From Sellimonas catena (lineage in GTDB: Bacteria; Bacillota; Clostridia; Lachnospirales; Lachnospiraceae), in NCBI RefSeq assembly GCF_045063725.1, contig NZ_CP173695.1: a DNA stretch of 64,000 nt; one strand, given 5' to 3'. Position 1 is the stretch's first letter. Every line of letters begins with the position of its first letter. This document shows positions 8,564 through 16,796 of this stretch, one piece after another. Made by a program: the position numbers and the translations under genes. The notes below the pieces were generated by a model that did not search any database, had not been told where the DNA came from, and saw only the letters and a program-made list of their open reading frames with translations.

Positions 8564-9202
8564 TCAGACTTTTCCTTTTATTTTATACTCTTCACAGTAT
8601 TTTTGCAAGGAACATTCCCCGCACTTTGGACTTCTTGCCGTACAGATCGTCCTTCCAAACTGAATAATCTGGATGTTGTAGAGAATCCAGTGGTCTTTTG
8701 GCAGTTCTTTCATCAGATCCTGCTCAATCTTCTCCGGATCCTCATTTGTCGTAAATCCAAGTCTCCTTGAAATCCGTTTCACGTGGGTATCTACCACAAC
8801 ACTTGGATCGTGGTAAATATTGCCCCGGATCACATTGGCGGTTTTCCGCCCTACTCCCGCAAGCGACGTCAGCTCCTCCAGCGTGGACGGCACCTCATCG
8901 TGATACTTTTCGTGAATGTCCTTCATGCACGCAATCAGGTTTTTCGCCTTGTTATGGTAAAATCCGGTAGGCCGGATATCTTCTTCCAGTTCTTTTAAAT
9001 CCGCTGCCGCAATGTCTCCCGGCGATGTGTACTTCTGAAACAGATCTTTCGTCACGATATTGACCCGCGCATCCGTACACTGCGCGCTCAGCATGGTGGC
9101 CGCCAGAAGCTGCCACGGCGTCTCATAATTCAGATAACATTTATATTCTGTTCCAAACTGCTGATCCAGAATATCCAGAATCTCCTTTGTCCGTTTCTTC
9201 AT
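8564..9202 (-). CDS. nth: Endonuclease III
   Basis: 212 aa, normal length. DNA glycosylase/AP lyase of base-excision repair. Seen: the helix-hairpin-helix LAGVGRKTANVI with the catalytic Lys, the catalytic Asp in VVVDTHVKRISRRLG, and the C-terminal [4Fe-4S] motif C-x6-C-x2-C-x5-C (CTARSPKCGECSLQKYC). ATG 9202 follows AGGAG. Five bases after the radical SAM gene stop, so probably co-transcribed with it. Confidence 0.97.
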   Translation of the reverse strand: MKKRTKEILDILDQQFGTEYKCYLNYETPWQLLAATMLSAQCTDARVNIVTKDLFQKYTSPGDIAAADLKELEEDIRPTGFYHNKAKNLIACMKDIHEKYHDEVPSTLEELTSLAGVGRKTANVIRGNIYHDPSVVVDTHVKRISRRLGFTTNEDPEKIEQDLMKELPKDHWILYNIQIIQFGRTICTARSPKCGECSLQKYCEEYKIKGKV

Positions 9203-9207
9203 TTTTC

Positions 9208-10941
9208 TTACTCCTCTTTTTCTCCGATCCGGAACACCGCCGCTTCATAATTTAATGGATTCCGGTTCTGATAGTCAAACAGCAGCACGGTTTTCCCCGG
9301 CTCCATATCCCGGTCCACCTGAAACTCAAATACTTCGATATGGGTCATCTTCCGGAGTTTCCGGCTATCCGTCTTTTCATAGGATTTCAGATATACCGGC
9401 TCCTTTTCTTCCCTGTCGTAAAATGCTTTCAAAAACTCCTTGTCCGCCAGAGACTCCCCTGCAAATTCCGGACGGCTCTTGATATTTTCCCGCAGATACA
9501 GATCATAAATCAGAAGTTCCCGGTAAAATTTTGTCTTTCCTTTTACGTTTTCCCCGATAAAGTCAAGCAGAATCTCGTATCTTGCGGTTCTTGTGTGGCT
9601 CCGGCCAAACAGTCCTTTCTCCTCATAGTAGCCGCTCAGTTTCTCGTACATCCGAAACGGCGATGCAAATTCCTTTACCAGAAAGCGCAGTGTATTCGCA
9701 AACTGTCCGCTGTTATAATAGACCTCCACCATCTCTTCGATCTTTTTAAGCTGTGCAATCTCTCCGTAGGAAAGCCAGCTTGTCCCAAGCACTTCGTACG
9801 GCGGTTTTCCTTTATATACCAGTCCGTATTCCTCCGCATGCTCCTGCATATAAGAACCCTTCAGCACTTTCAGAAATCCAAGCTGCAGCTGATCCGGCAT
9901 CAGACCGTAGACATCGTCAAATGACTGTCCAAAACTCTCATACCCTTCATATGGCAGCCCCGCAATCAGATCCAGATGCTGGTGTGTATTTCCCATTGCC
10001 TTGATCTTTTTTACCACTTCCGAAAGCCGTTCAAAATTCATCGTCCTTTTGATTTCCCGGATCGTATCCGGATTGGTCGACTGCACTCCGATCTCCAGCT
10101 GAATCAGCCCCGGACGCATCCGGGAAATCAGTTCCAGTTCCTCCTCATTCAGAAGATCTGCCGACACCTCGAAATGAAAATTGGTGATTCCATTATCATG
10201 TTCCAGAAGATACTTCCAGATTTCCTTCGCATGGCCGTGGCGGCAGTTAAACGTCCGATCCACAAATTTTACCTGCGGAACTTTCTGATCCAGGAAATAC
10301 TGAAGCTCCCGTTTTACCAGATCCAGATCCCGGAATCTGAGACATTTATCAACCGAGGACAGACAGTAGCTGCACCGGAACGGACATCCCCTGCTTGTCT
10401 CATAATAAATAATTTTGTGCTCAAACAGGCTCAGGTCCTCATATACAAACGGCACAAGACTTAAATCCATGACTTCCCGCCATGTATTCTCCCGGATCTC
10501 ACCGTCCTCTTTCCGGAACGTGATTCCGGCAGTCTCATCCAGCCTTTCTGTTTTCCCGTGATAAAAGTCCAGAAGCGCGGCAAACGTCTCCTCGCCCTCC
10601 CCTTTCATCACTCCGGTAACCTCCGGCAGTCTGAGAAGCACCTCTTTCGCATCGTAGGAGACTTCCGGACCGCCAAGCCAGATGATCGTCTCCGGCAGGA
10701 TCTTTTTGATCTCCCGCACCAGCTCCTCCACATAATCCAGATTCCAGATATAGCAGGAAAAGCACAGAAGTTCCGGCTGCTCCCGGTACAGATCCATCAG
10801 GATCTCATCAATCTGCTGGTTGATCGTATATTCCGCAATCTTCGTCTCACTCAGATAGTCTTTTGCATAAGCCCTTAGAGAATAGACAGCCAGATTGGAA
10901 TGGATATATTTGGCATTCACTGCCGCGAGAATGGTTTTCAT
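9208..10941 (-). CDS. B12-binding domain radical SAM protein (DUF4080-like)
   Basis: 577 aa. An N-terminal Rossmann-like cobalamin-binding domain (residues 1-~130, with LCFSCYIWNLDYVEELVREI and GGPEVSYDA) precedes a radical SAM barrel with CPFRCSYC (CxxxCxxC) at about residue 186 and a C-terminal domain that resembles DUF4080. Such enzymes are usually methyltransferases or similar on unknown substrates. AAAAGGAG lies before ATG 10941. The neighbour nth suggests only shared transcription. Confidence 0.85.
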   Translation of the reverse strand: MKTILAAVNAKYIHSNLAVYSLRAYAKDYLSETKIAEYTINQQIDEILMDLYREQPELLCFSCYIWNLDYVEELVREIKKILPETIIWLGGPEVSYDAKEVLLRLPEVTGVMKGEGEETFAALLDFYHGKTERLDETAGITFRKEDGEIRENTWREVMDLSLVPFVYEDLSLFEHKIIYYETSRGCPFRCSYCLSSVDKCLRFRDLDLVKRELQYFLDQKVPQVKFVDRTFNCRHGHAKEIWKYLLEHDNGITNFHFEVSADLLNEEELELISRMRPGLIQLEIGVQSTNPDTIREIKRTMNFERLSEVVKKIKAMGNTHQHLDLIAGLPYEGYESFGQSFDDVYGLMPDQLQLGFLKVLKGSYMQEHAEEYGLVYKGKPPYEVLGTSWLSYGEIAQLKKIEEMVEVYYNSGQFANTLRFLVKEFASPFRMYEKLSGYYEEKGLFGRSHTRTARYEILLDFIGENVKGKTKFYRELLIYDLYLRENIKSRPEFAGESLADKEFLKAFYDREEKEPVYLKSYEKTDSRKLRKMTHIEVFEFQVDRDMEPGKTVLLFDYQNRNPLNYEAAVFRIGEKEE

Positions 10942-10975
10942 ACGTAATTTTCTCCTTTTTATTTTGCCGATTTTA

Positions 10976-11004
10976 TTGACATTTCCCCAAAAACACTGTA
11001 AACT
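10976..11004 (+). promoter_or_regulatory. Consensus sigma-A promoter of the SRP RNA
   Basis: TTGACA at 10976-10981 and TAAACT at 10999-11004 with a 17-nt spacer, placing the start near 11011, where the SRP RNA begins. Confidence 0.8.
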
Positions 11005-11010
11005 TATGAA

Positions 11011-11271
11011 ACGTGCAGCCGGGGTGTTAGCGGTACCCTGTACCTACAATCCGCTATAGTAGGGGTGATGCTGTGCCGAGGGCGTATTCTTGTGAGGCTG
11101 CCTCTGGAAAGTGGCGTTGATACTTCGGGTCTCGCGCAACTGGACTCCGTGAACCGTGTCAGGTCGGGAACGAAGCAGCACTAAGCGGAACCTCCCGTGT
11201 GCCGCGAGGGTGCCTGGGTTGAGTTAACTGCCAGAGTAACGCTTGGGAGATGCGTTCGACGCACAGCGCAC
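11011..11271 (+). ncRNA. ffs: Signal recognition particle RNA, large type
   Basis: About 261 nt of structured RNA. The SRP54-binding helix 8 is clear at about 11158-11181: GTCAGGTCGGGAACGAAGCAGC. The 5' half (GCAGCCGGGGTGTTAGCGG...) forms the Alu domain known from Bacillus and Clostridium, absent in the short E. coli 4.5S RNA. The GTGC at the 5' end can pair with GCAC near the 3' end. The GGAA tetraloop is kept, but the usual C-G closing pair is G-C here. Own promoter before it and an intrinsic terminator after it. Confidence 0.95.
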
Positions 11272-11276
11272 AAAAA

Positions 11277-11303
11277 AGAGCAGATGACTGCTCTATTTTT
11301 TTT
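11277..11303 (+). terminator. Intrinsic terminator of the SRP RNA
   Basis: Stem AGAGCAG / CTGCTCT with ATGA loop, followed by ATTTTTTTT. The T-run reaches into the 3' end of the convergent tadA gene. Confidence 0.9.
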
Positions 11304-11814
11304 GCCTTAATTCTTTAAAAAATGTCTTCATCATCCGGCTGCACTCTTCGCCCATGATCCCCGTCGTAAGTTCCACCTGATGATTAAACTGCGGCACCTG
11401 CAGAAGATTCATGATCGATCCTGCACAGCCCGCCTTTGGATTCATGCATCCGACGACTACCCGCCTGATCCGCGCCTGCACAATCGCCCCGGAACACATC
11501 TGGCACGGTTCCAGGGTGACATACAGCGTACAGTCCTCAAGTCTCCAGTCATTCATCTTCCGGCTCGCCTTGCGGATCGCCTGAAGCTCCGCGTGGGCCA
11601 GTGTATTTTTATCAATCGTCCGGCGGTTGTATCCCCGTCCGATAATCTTATCTTCATATACGATGACACATCCGATCGGGACCTCACCCAGGGCATAAGC
11701 CTTCTTCGCCTGCTTCACCGCTTCTTTCATGTATTTGATATCCTGCTTTTCCTGAAGCTCTTTTTGAAGTTTCTCTTCCTGTTCTTTCTCTTCTTTTGAA
11801 CGTCTGCGTCCCAT
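11293..11814 (-). CDS. tadA: tRNA adenosine(34) deaminase
   Basis: 173 aa. Converts A34 to inosine in tRNA-Arg(ACG). Zn-dependent deaminase motif: HAE in TLAHAELQAIRKA (His and the proton-shuttling Glu) and PCQMCSGAI (two Cys). An extra ~28-residue Lys/Glu-rich N-terminus (MGRRRSKEEKEQEEK) precedes the core; it is probably real because AGGAG lies 8 nt before ATG 11814. Converges with the SRP RNA. Confidence 0.94.
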   Translation of the reverse strand: MGRRRSKEEKEQEEKLQKELQEKQDIKYMKEAVKQAKKAYALGEVPIGCVIVYEDKIIGRGYNRRTIDKNTLAHAELQAIRKASRKMNDWRLEDCTLYVTLEPCQMCSGAIVQARIRRVVVGCMNPKAGCAGSIMNLLQVPQFNHQVELTTGIMGEECSRMMKTFFKELRQKK

Positions 11815-11898
11815 CTTCGATACTCCTGTGTCTTTTACTGAAATTCTTCTGTGCCGTTTTTATCGAAAGTCCTCTGAAACACGGCAATTTCTTATTCA

Positions 11899-12876
11899 TT
11901 ATACTCTAATTTGATGAACCTGTCGACACCAATACCCGAAATCTGCCCGGTCCTCTTTTTCTCCCTCCGGCAGATCCAGCATCTCCTCCTCATAATTTAC
12001 AAATCCAGGAAATCCGAAGGCCTGTGCAGCTCTTCGTTCTTTTTCGCTGTAGACTCCCGGTACTCCGAGGTAGAGGTTCTCTCCCTCCTGCAAAAAAGCA
12101 AGATGATGATAATTATAATAACCGTGCAGGAGAAAGCTGTTGTTTGCCAGCTGCCACTCTCTTCGGATGAGTCTTGAGAGATCCTGTCTCTGGATTTTGG
12201 TGCAGCGAAACCGGCACGTTGTCTGACACTCCTGTTCCGCAATCTCAGGCTTCGAATCCTCCTCTTCCTCGTCAAAATAGAACGGTTCCGGCTCCTTTTC
12301 TTCCAGTTCCCGGCTCTCCTCAGGCAAAATCTCCCTCACATCATAGGAAACACCTGCCGGTTCTTCCTGCTCATCCGGCATCTCATTTTCCTCCGGCACC
12401 GGCTCTTCCTCGTTCGGTTCTTCCGGCTGTTCTTCCTTTTCTTCTGTCATCTCTTCTTTTCCGGCCGGCTCCATCCGGCTGATATCCACCGCCTCATCGG
12501 TCCAGACCGCAGCATACCGCGGCCCGTTCTCTCCGCATAAAATGATTCCCTCCACGCGGTCATACCGTGCTTTGCTTCCTACATCTTCTTCCGTATAGGA
12601 AAGCCTGTAATTCAGTGCCGGACTGACATTCCCAAGTTCTCCCTGATACACCCCAAGGCACTTTCCATTCTCTCTCCAGAACAGATACAGTGACAGCTTT
12701 TTCGGACTGTTCATCCCCCAGCCTTTCCCGTGAATACTGACCGTGCATCCATCCTCCGATGATTCCACTTTACAAAATCCGATATTTCTGATCCGTCTTC
12801 CTTCCTGATACTCATAAAGATAACAGATAAAACGCTTCATAAATCTGCTTCCCGCCTGTTTCCTTTTCCTTTCCAT
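11899..12876 (-). CDS. DUF6128-like hypothetical protein
   Basis: 325 aa. The N-terminal part (residues ~13-135, FICYLYEYQEGRRIRNIGFCKVE) resembles a beta-rich domain; the middle is a Pro/Glu-rich low-complexity stretch (~140-215); the C-terminal part (ILLHGYYNYHHLAF, LGVPGVYSEKERRAAQAFGFPGF) looks like the Lachnospiraceae DUF6128 domain. No signal peptide, so cytoplasmic. Start ATG 12876 with AAAGGA 10 nt before. Function unknown. Confidence 0.65.
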   Translation of the reverse strand: MERKRKQAGSRFMKRFICYLYEYQEGRRIRNIGFCKVESSEDGCTVSIHGKGWGMNSPKKLSLYLFWRENGKCLGVYQGELGNVSPALNYRLSYTEEDVGSKARYDRVEGIILCGENGPRYAAVWTDEAVDISRMEPAGKEEMTEEKEEQPEEPNEEEPVPEENEMPDEQEEPAGVSYDVREILPEESRELEEKEPEPFYFDEEEEDSKPEIAEQECQTTCRFRCTKIQRQDLSRLIRREWQLANNSFLLHGYYNYHHLAFLQEGENLYLGVPGVYSEKERRAAQAFGFPGFVNYEEEMLDLPEGEKEDRADFGYWCRQVHQIRV

Positions 12877-12924
12877 ACTATGCCCGTCCTTTCAGAAAAA
12901 GAACCGGAAACCAGAAACGAACTC

Positions 12925-12954
12925 AAAAAAGGAGAGACCGTATGCAATCCCTCC
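12925..12954 (-). terminator. Intrinsic terminator after dgt
   Basis: On the minus strand GGAGGGAT pairs with GTCTCTCC (two G-U pairs) across an 8-nt loop, then TTTTTT. It follows the dgt stop by about 27 bp. Confidence 0.7.
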
Positions 12955-12980
12955 CTGTCAGTTTATGTCGTGTTTTCTTT

Positions 12981-14387
12981 TTATATCTTCGCTGTCAACT
13001 CCTGATACAGCCTTTTTGCGTAGCTGTCCGTCATTCCGCAGATGTAGTCCGTTACAAGCAGAATCCGAAGATACAGCTTCTCAATATCTCCTTTTCCCTG
13101 AGACTGATGCTGATATGCTTTCTTATAATTATCCGAAATGAAAGCAAGCATCCGCCTGTCAATCGAATCCATCTTCTGCTTTGGATCACTGTACCGGACA
13201 GCTGCCATCACAAATTTTTCCATCAGGAAGGAAAGAATTCTCGATTCAGCCACTTCCATTTTATAGATTTCATCGGTCATAAACACATATTTTTCTGCAA
13301 CATGCCCGAGTACATCCATCAGCTCTTCCGCCTTTGTCCCTGCAAACAGATCCTTCTGATACTCTCCGCACATGATCGCCTCGTAATTCTCTGTGAATCC
13401 TTCTGTCGCGCAGGCGATCAGGAACGACTGCACCCGCACAATCCAGTTTTTGACCGCATAGGCTTCCGGCTCTTCTTCCTGCCTTTCGACAGCACCGCGG
13501 TAAAGATCCATCAGGTGTCCATAAGCCTGAAATGTCTCGCCGGTATCTATCTTTTCCAGTTCTCTGGAAAGAGCTGAAAACGGCAGAAAACCTTTCACAT
13601 AAGCGTCTTCGATATCCGCTGTTTTGTACGCAATATCATCGGCTGCCTCCAGAATAAAAGTCAGAGGGTGCCGGTTGTTTCCGGTTCCTGTCTCACTGCT
13701 GATCTTAAAAAACAGTTCTTCATCCGCCAGATAATATCCCAGCTTTTTCTGCTGGATTTTCTCACTGTACGGATCCACATGCAGAGAATCAACCGGATAC
13801 TTGACAATCGTGTTTAACAGCGCAAAGGTCAGATTCATTCCGGTTTCATCCACAAGATAATGGAGCTTCGTCACGAGACGGAACGCCTGGGCATTTCCTT
13901 CGAAGTAGTAAAAATCAGCCAGCATTCTTGGAGTCAGAACTTGCGTCAGAGGCTTCCCGCCGTATGTAATCCCTGAGAGATGCTCCTCAAACCATTCCCG
14001 GATTGTCGTTTCCCCAAAATGGCCGAACGGCGGATTCCCGATATCGTGGATCAGTCCGGCACATAAAAGTATATTACAGATGTCCTCTTTCATCTGAGGA
14101 GTAAATTCCGGATCTTTCCCGTAAGCGAGGATATACTCCCCGATATTCTGTCCAAGTGATTTCCCAAAAGATGAGACTTCCAGAGAATGGGTCAGTCTTG
14201 TTCTCACAAAGTCACTCCGGTCAAGCGGGAATACCTGTGTTTTATCCTGGAGCCGCCGAAATGAGGCGCTCCCGATAATTCTGTGATAATCCTTCTCAAA
14301 ACTGCTTCTTAAATCTGTTCTGTTTTTCTCCTTATGTTTTCTCCCTGTCCGCTGCCGCTTCGGGGACAACAGTCTGCTCCATTCCAT
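12981..14387 (-). CDS. dgt: dGTP triphosphohydrolase (HD superfamily)
   Basis: 468 aa. Hydrolyses dNTPs to nucleoside and triphosphate. HD-domain signature: RTRLTHSLEVS (first His), LIHDIGNPPFGHFGE (His-Asp) and ADDIAYKTADIEDAY (last Asp). FRRLQDKTQVFPL is the conserved N-terminal segment. ATG 14387 follows GGAGG at 8 nt. Upstream gene is the VanY-like peptidase, 35 bp away. Confidence 0.93.
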   Translation of the reverse strand: MEWSRLLSPKRQRTGRKHKEKNRTDLRSSFEKDYHRIIGSASFRRLQDKTQVFPLDRSDFVRTRLTHSLEVSSFGKSLGQNIGEYILAYGKDPEFTPQMKEDICNILLCAGLIHDIGNPPFGHFGETTIREWFEEHLSGITYGGKPLTQVLTPRMLADFYYFEGNAQAFRLVTKLHYLVDETGMNLTFALLNTIVKYPVDSLHVDPYSEKIQQKKLGYYLADEELFFKISSETGTGNNRHPLTFILEAADDIAYKTADIEDAYVKGFLPFSALSRELEKIDTGETFQAYGHLMDLYRGAVERQEEEPEAYAVKNWIVRVQSFLIACATEGFTENYEAIMCGEYQKDLFAGTKAEELMDVLGHVAEKYVFMTDEIYKMEVAESRILSFLMEKFVMAAVRYSDPKQKMDSIDRRMLAFISDNYKKAYQHQSQGKGDIEKLYLRILLVTDYICGMTDSYAKRLYQELTAKI

Positions 14388-14422
14388 CCGGCATTCCTCC
14401 TGTCCAAGAGAACTGTCATCTT

Positions 14423-15253
14423 TTAATATTCTTCATTCAGATATTCTTCCAGCGTCACGCCCTGATCCCGGATCGCCAGTGCCGCCTCCACTCCGACATA
14501 GCGGTAATGCCACGGCTCATAAATGATCCCGGTGTCTTCCGACTTGTCTTTCGGATATCTCAGGATAAACCCGTATTCGTAGCAGTGCTCCATCAGCCAC
14601 TTCTGGTCATCGGTCTCTCCCTGCTTTTCGTCCAGTCCTGCATAATCCGAAGATACAATATCCATTGCAAGACCTGTCGCATGTTCACTCTCTCCCGGCC
14701 ACGCAATCGACTTCGCCGTCTCAATAGCTGCCTCGTAGTAGGTCATTCCCTGATTCACATAATCAATCATTGATTCGTTAAACAGCTCTTTCTGCCTGTC
14801 TACAGAGCGGTACGCCGAGCAGACATAAAGGCTGTACCCTTCATCACTGGCGGCCTTCAACATGTTCTGCAAAGGCTCCAGTACTCTTGCGTCAACCTGG
14901 TGGGAATCATCAATATTGGCAAGTTCAGGAACGTATCCGTCTTCCATCGGATGAGACTGATTTACAAGCATCAGGTACCACGGCCTTGTCTCTTCATTCT
15001 GAGCCTCGGCCTGCTCCTTTACAGAATTATATTCCTTCTCAAGGGATTCATATTGGTTATCTTTTTTCTGTACTGTCTCCGCAGCCTGCCGGCTTTCTAC
15101 ATAGCGTCCGAGCGCCACCCCGCCCAAAAATCCGGCCACAAGAACCGTTGCGCAGGAAACAAAAAATACTTTTCCCGGATGGTGCATCTTCCTGATCCGG
15201 TAACGTATCAGAAGTTCCAGTTTTCTTATCTTCTCTTTTGTCTGATCTTTCAT
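14423..15253 (-). CDS. D-alanyl-D-alanine carboxypeptidase, VanY family
   Basis: 276 aa, with an N-terminal membrane anchor (residues ~27-48, VFFVSCATVLVAGFLGGVALG) and an extracytoplasmic M15 peptidase domain. Zinc ligands are visible in SEHATGLAMDIV (His and Asp) and WHYRYVG (His), with the conserved CSAYRS and the catalytic Glu nearby. Trims peptidoglycan stem peptides. A preceding coiled-coil linker (~50-85) sets the domain off the membrane. Confidence 0.92.
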   Translation of the reverse strand: MKDQTKEKIRKLELLIRYRIRKMHHPGKVFFVSCATVLVAGFLGGVALGRYVESRQAAETVQKKDNQYESLEKEYNSVKEQAEAQNEETRPWYLMLVNQSHPMEDGYVPELANIDDSHQVDARVLEPLQNMLKAASDEGYSLYVCSAYRSVDRQKELFNESMIDYVNQGMTYYEAAIETAKSIAWPGESEHATGLAMDIVSSDYAGLDEKQGETDDQKWLMEHCYEYGFILRYPKDKSEDTGIIYEPWHYRYVGVEAALAIRDQGVTLEEYLNEEY

Positions 15254-15277
15254 TCTGCAGTCCTTTCTGTCTTTCTG

Positions 15278-15904
15278 TCACAGTGTCATCCACCTCAGAT
15301 TTTCTGCCATGTCCGGATCTTCCGAACACACAGCAGCAAAAAATCCTCTCTCCGGTTCCGGATATTCCCGGAAATAAAACCGTCCTTCTATCGTATCCGG
15401 CTTTTTTGTCAACACCGGATCTTCCCCTTCACTCAGGCGGATTGCAAATGCATCCAGAGGAAGCTTCATTCCAAGTCTCGTCGCCTTCATAAAGCTTTCT
15501 TTCAAAACCCAGTAACGATAAAACGCTTCCTTCCTCTCATCTTCAGACGCCTTTTTCTGAATATAATCCCATTCAGAGCGGCAGAAAAACCTCCTGGCCA
15601 CTTTCAGTCTTGGAATCCCTGTCTTTTCCAGATCGCATCCGGTCCTCGCCGTTTCCGTATCCGCAATCGAACACAACACGTAATGTCCGGAATGAGACAG
15701 ATTAAAGACCATTTTTTCTGAAAGCCCGCTTTCCCGAAGTGCTTTCTGATACAATGCCCAGACACCGACACTTAGCGCCCGGTCTTCCCTCATCCGGATC
15801 CGGTCCGCCTTTTCCTGTCTCCATTTCGGAATCTGCCGGTAATAAGCCTCATACTGTTTTTCATCCATCAGCAAAGCGGTGTCAGCCGCCCATGTGTAAA
15901 CCAT
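15278..15904 (-). CDS. 4'-phosphopantetheinyl transferase (Sfp-like)
   Basis: About 208 aa. Transfers phosphopantetheine from CoA to a Ser of carrier proteins. Mg2+ and CoA residues are seen in GCDLEKTGIPRLKVA (Asp) and FYRYWVLKESFMKATRLGM (Glu, Lys). Sfp-type size (AcpS proteins are ~120 aa). The only carrier protein gene in the window is dltC, 25 kb away, so its target is unknown. ATG 15904 has AAAGGG 7 nt before it. Confidence 0.88.
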   Translation of the reverse strand: MVYTWAADTALLMDEKQYEAYYRQIPKWRQEKADRIRMREDRALSVGVWALYQKALRESGLSEKMVFNLSHSGHYVLCSIADTETARTGCDLEKTGIPRLKVARRFFCRSEWDYIQKKASEDERKEAFYRYWVLKESFMKATRLGMKLPLDAFAIRLSEGEDPVLTKKPDTIEGRFYFREYPEPERGFFAAVCSEDPDMAENLRWMTL

Positions 15905-15949
15905 ATCCATTCCCTTTCATCAAAAATCCTGCATTTATCAGGCACCTTG

Positions 15950-15958
15950 ATTATAGCA
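15950..15958 (-). promoter_or_regulatory. Extended -10 promoter upstream of the phosphopantetheinyl transferase
   Basis: Minus-strand TGCTATAAT, the extended -10 form, about 50 nt upstream of the gene. No clear -35, which is expected for this promoter class. Confidence 0.5.
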
Positions 15959-16017
15959 CACTTCCCGGATTCTTTAAATGTCCGGAAATTTCCATCGCTT
16001 CTGCTTCTGATCCATCA

Positions 16018-16506
16018 TCAGAATTTCAGCTGCATATCATTCCATTTGGCTCCGCCGTGGCTGGAATCTGCCACTCCGTGATCTTCAAATCCAAATCCCG
16101 CATAATAATGTACCAGATGATCTTTACATGTCAGCACGACACCTTTTCTGCCGCACTCTCGCGCATGTTCAATCATCCTCTCAAGAAGACGGCCTGCAAT
16201 TCCCTGTCTCCGGTACTCCGGCAGCACATCAAGGCCAAACACCGTCTGATAGTCTCCATCCGGATCATGAAGACCGGTGTCATGGTACATTTCATCCGGC
16301 AGATGCGGCTCTTTTGCCACAGCTCCATTAATAAATCCAACTACCTTTCCGTCTGCCTCTGCCACGAAAAAGCAGTCCAGGAACGCGTCCATCCGTTCCG
16401 CAATATCTTTCTCCGTCGCCGCTTCCGCCTCCGGGAAACATTCCCTTTCTATCTGAGCGAGAATTTCCGCTTCCTCTCTTTTTGCATTTCTGATAATTAT
16501 TTCCAT
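16018..16506 (-). CDS. GNAT-family N-acetyltransferase
   Basis: About 162 aa, single GNAT domain. The acetyl-CoA pyrophosphate loop is at residues ~108-116 (LPEYRRQGIAGRLLER). VVGFINGAV matches beta-4. Substrate unknown. I chose ATG 16506 because GGAGG stands just before it. An alternative longer frame from 16590 would run through a terminator-like hairpin. Confidence 0.85.
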   Translation of the reverse strand: MEIIIRNAKREEAEILAQIERECFPEAEAATEKDIAERMDAFLDCFFVAEADGKVVGFINGAVAKEPHLPDEMYHDTGLHDPDGDYQTVFGLDVLPEYRRQGIAGRLLERMIEHARECGRKGVVLTCKDHLVHYYAGFGFEDHGVADSSHGGAKWNDMQLKF

Positions 16507-16531
16507 CGCTACCTCCATATTTACAGACAAC

Positions 16532-16562
16532 AAAAAACGAATCTTGTTGCCAGATTCGTTTT
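16532..16562 (-). terminator. Terminator-like hairpin in the leader of the GNAT gene
   Basis: Perfect 11-bp stem AAAACGAATCT / AGATTCGTTTT with a 7-nt loop and, on the minus strand, TTTTTTG after the stem. It lies between the promoter at 16633-16641 and the GNAT start, so it could act as an attenuator. Its A/T-flanked stem also makes it bidirectional. Confidence 0.6.
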
Positions 16563-16632
16563 CATCATACCACATTTCTGCGGTATACACTATTATTAAT
16601 CACTAACTCCCTCTCTCCCTTTAGACAAATTT

Positions 16633-16641
16633 ATTGTAGCA
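16633..16641 (-). promoter_or_regulatory. Extended -10 promoter for the GNAT leader
   Basis: Minus-strand TGCTACAAT; no good -35. About 130 nt upstream of the GNAT start, leaving a long leader that contains the hairpin at 16532-16562. Confidence 0.45.
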
Positions 16642-16796
16642 TGTTTATTCTGTTCTTTCTATAGATTTTCCAAGTGGACAAAAAATTGGACAATCTTTTT
16701 TCCATTTACATCTGGTTTTTTTATCCTCTTTTCTTTATAATAATTCTAACACACGTTCCATAACAGAACATTATTTTAAAATCAGGAGAAAAATCT

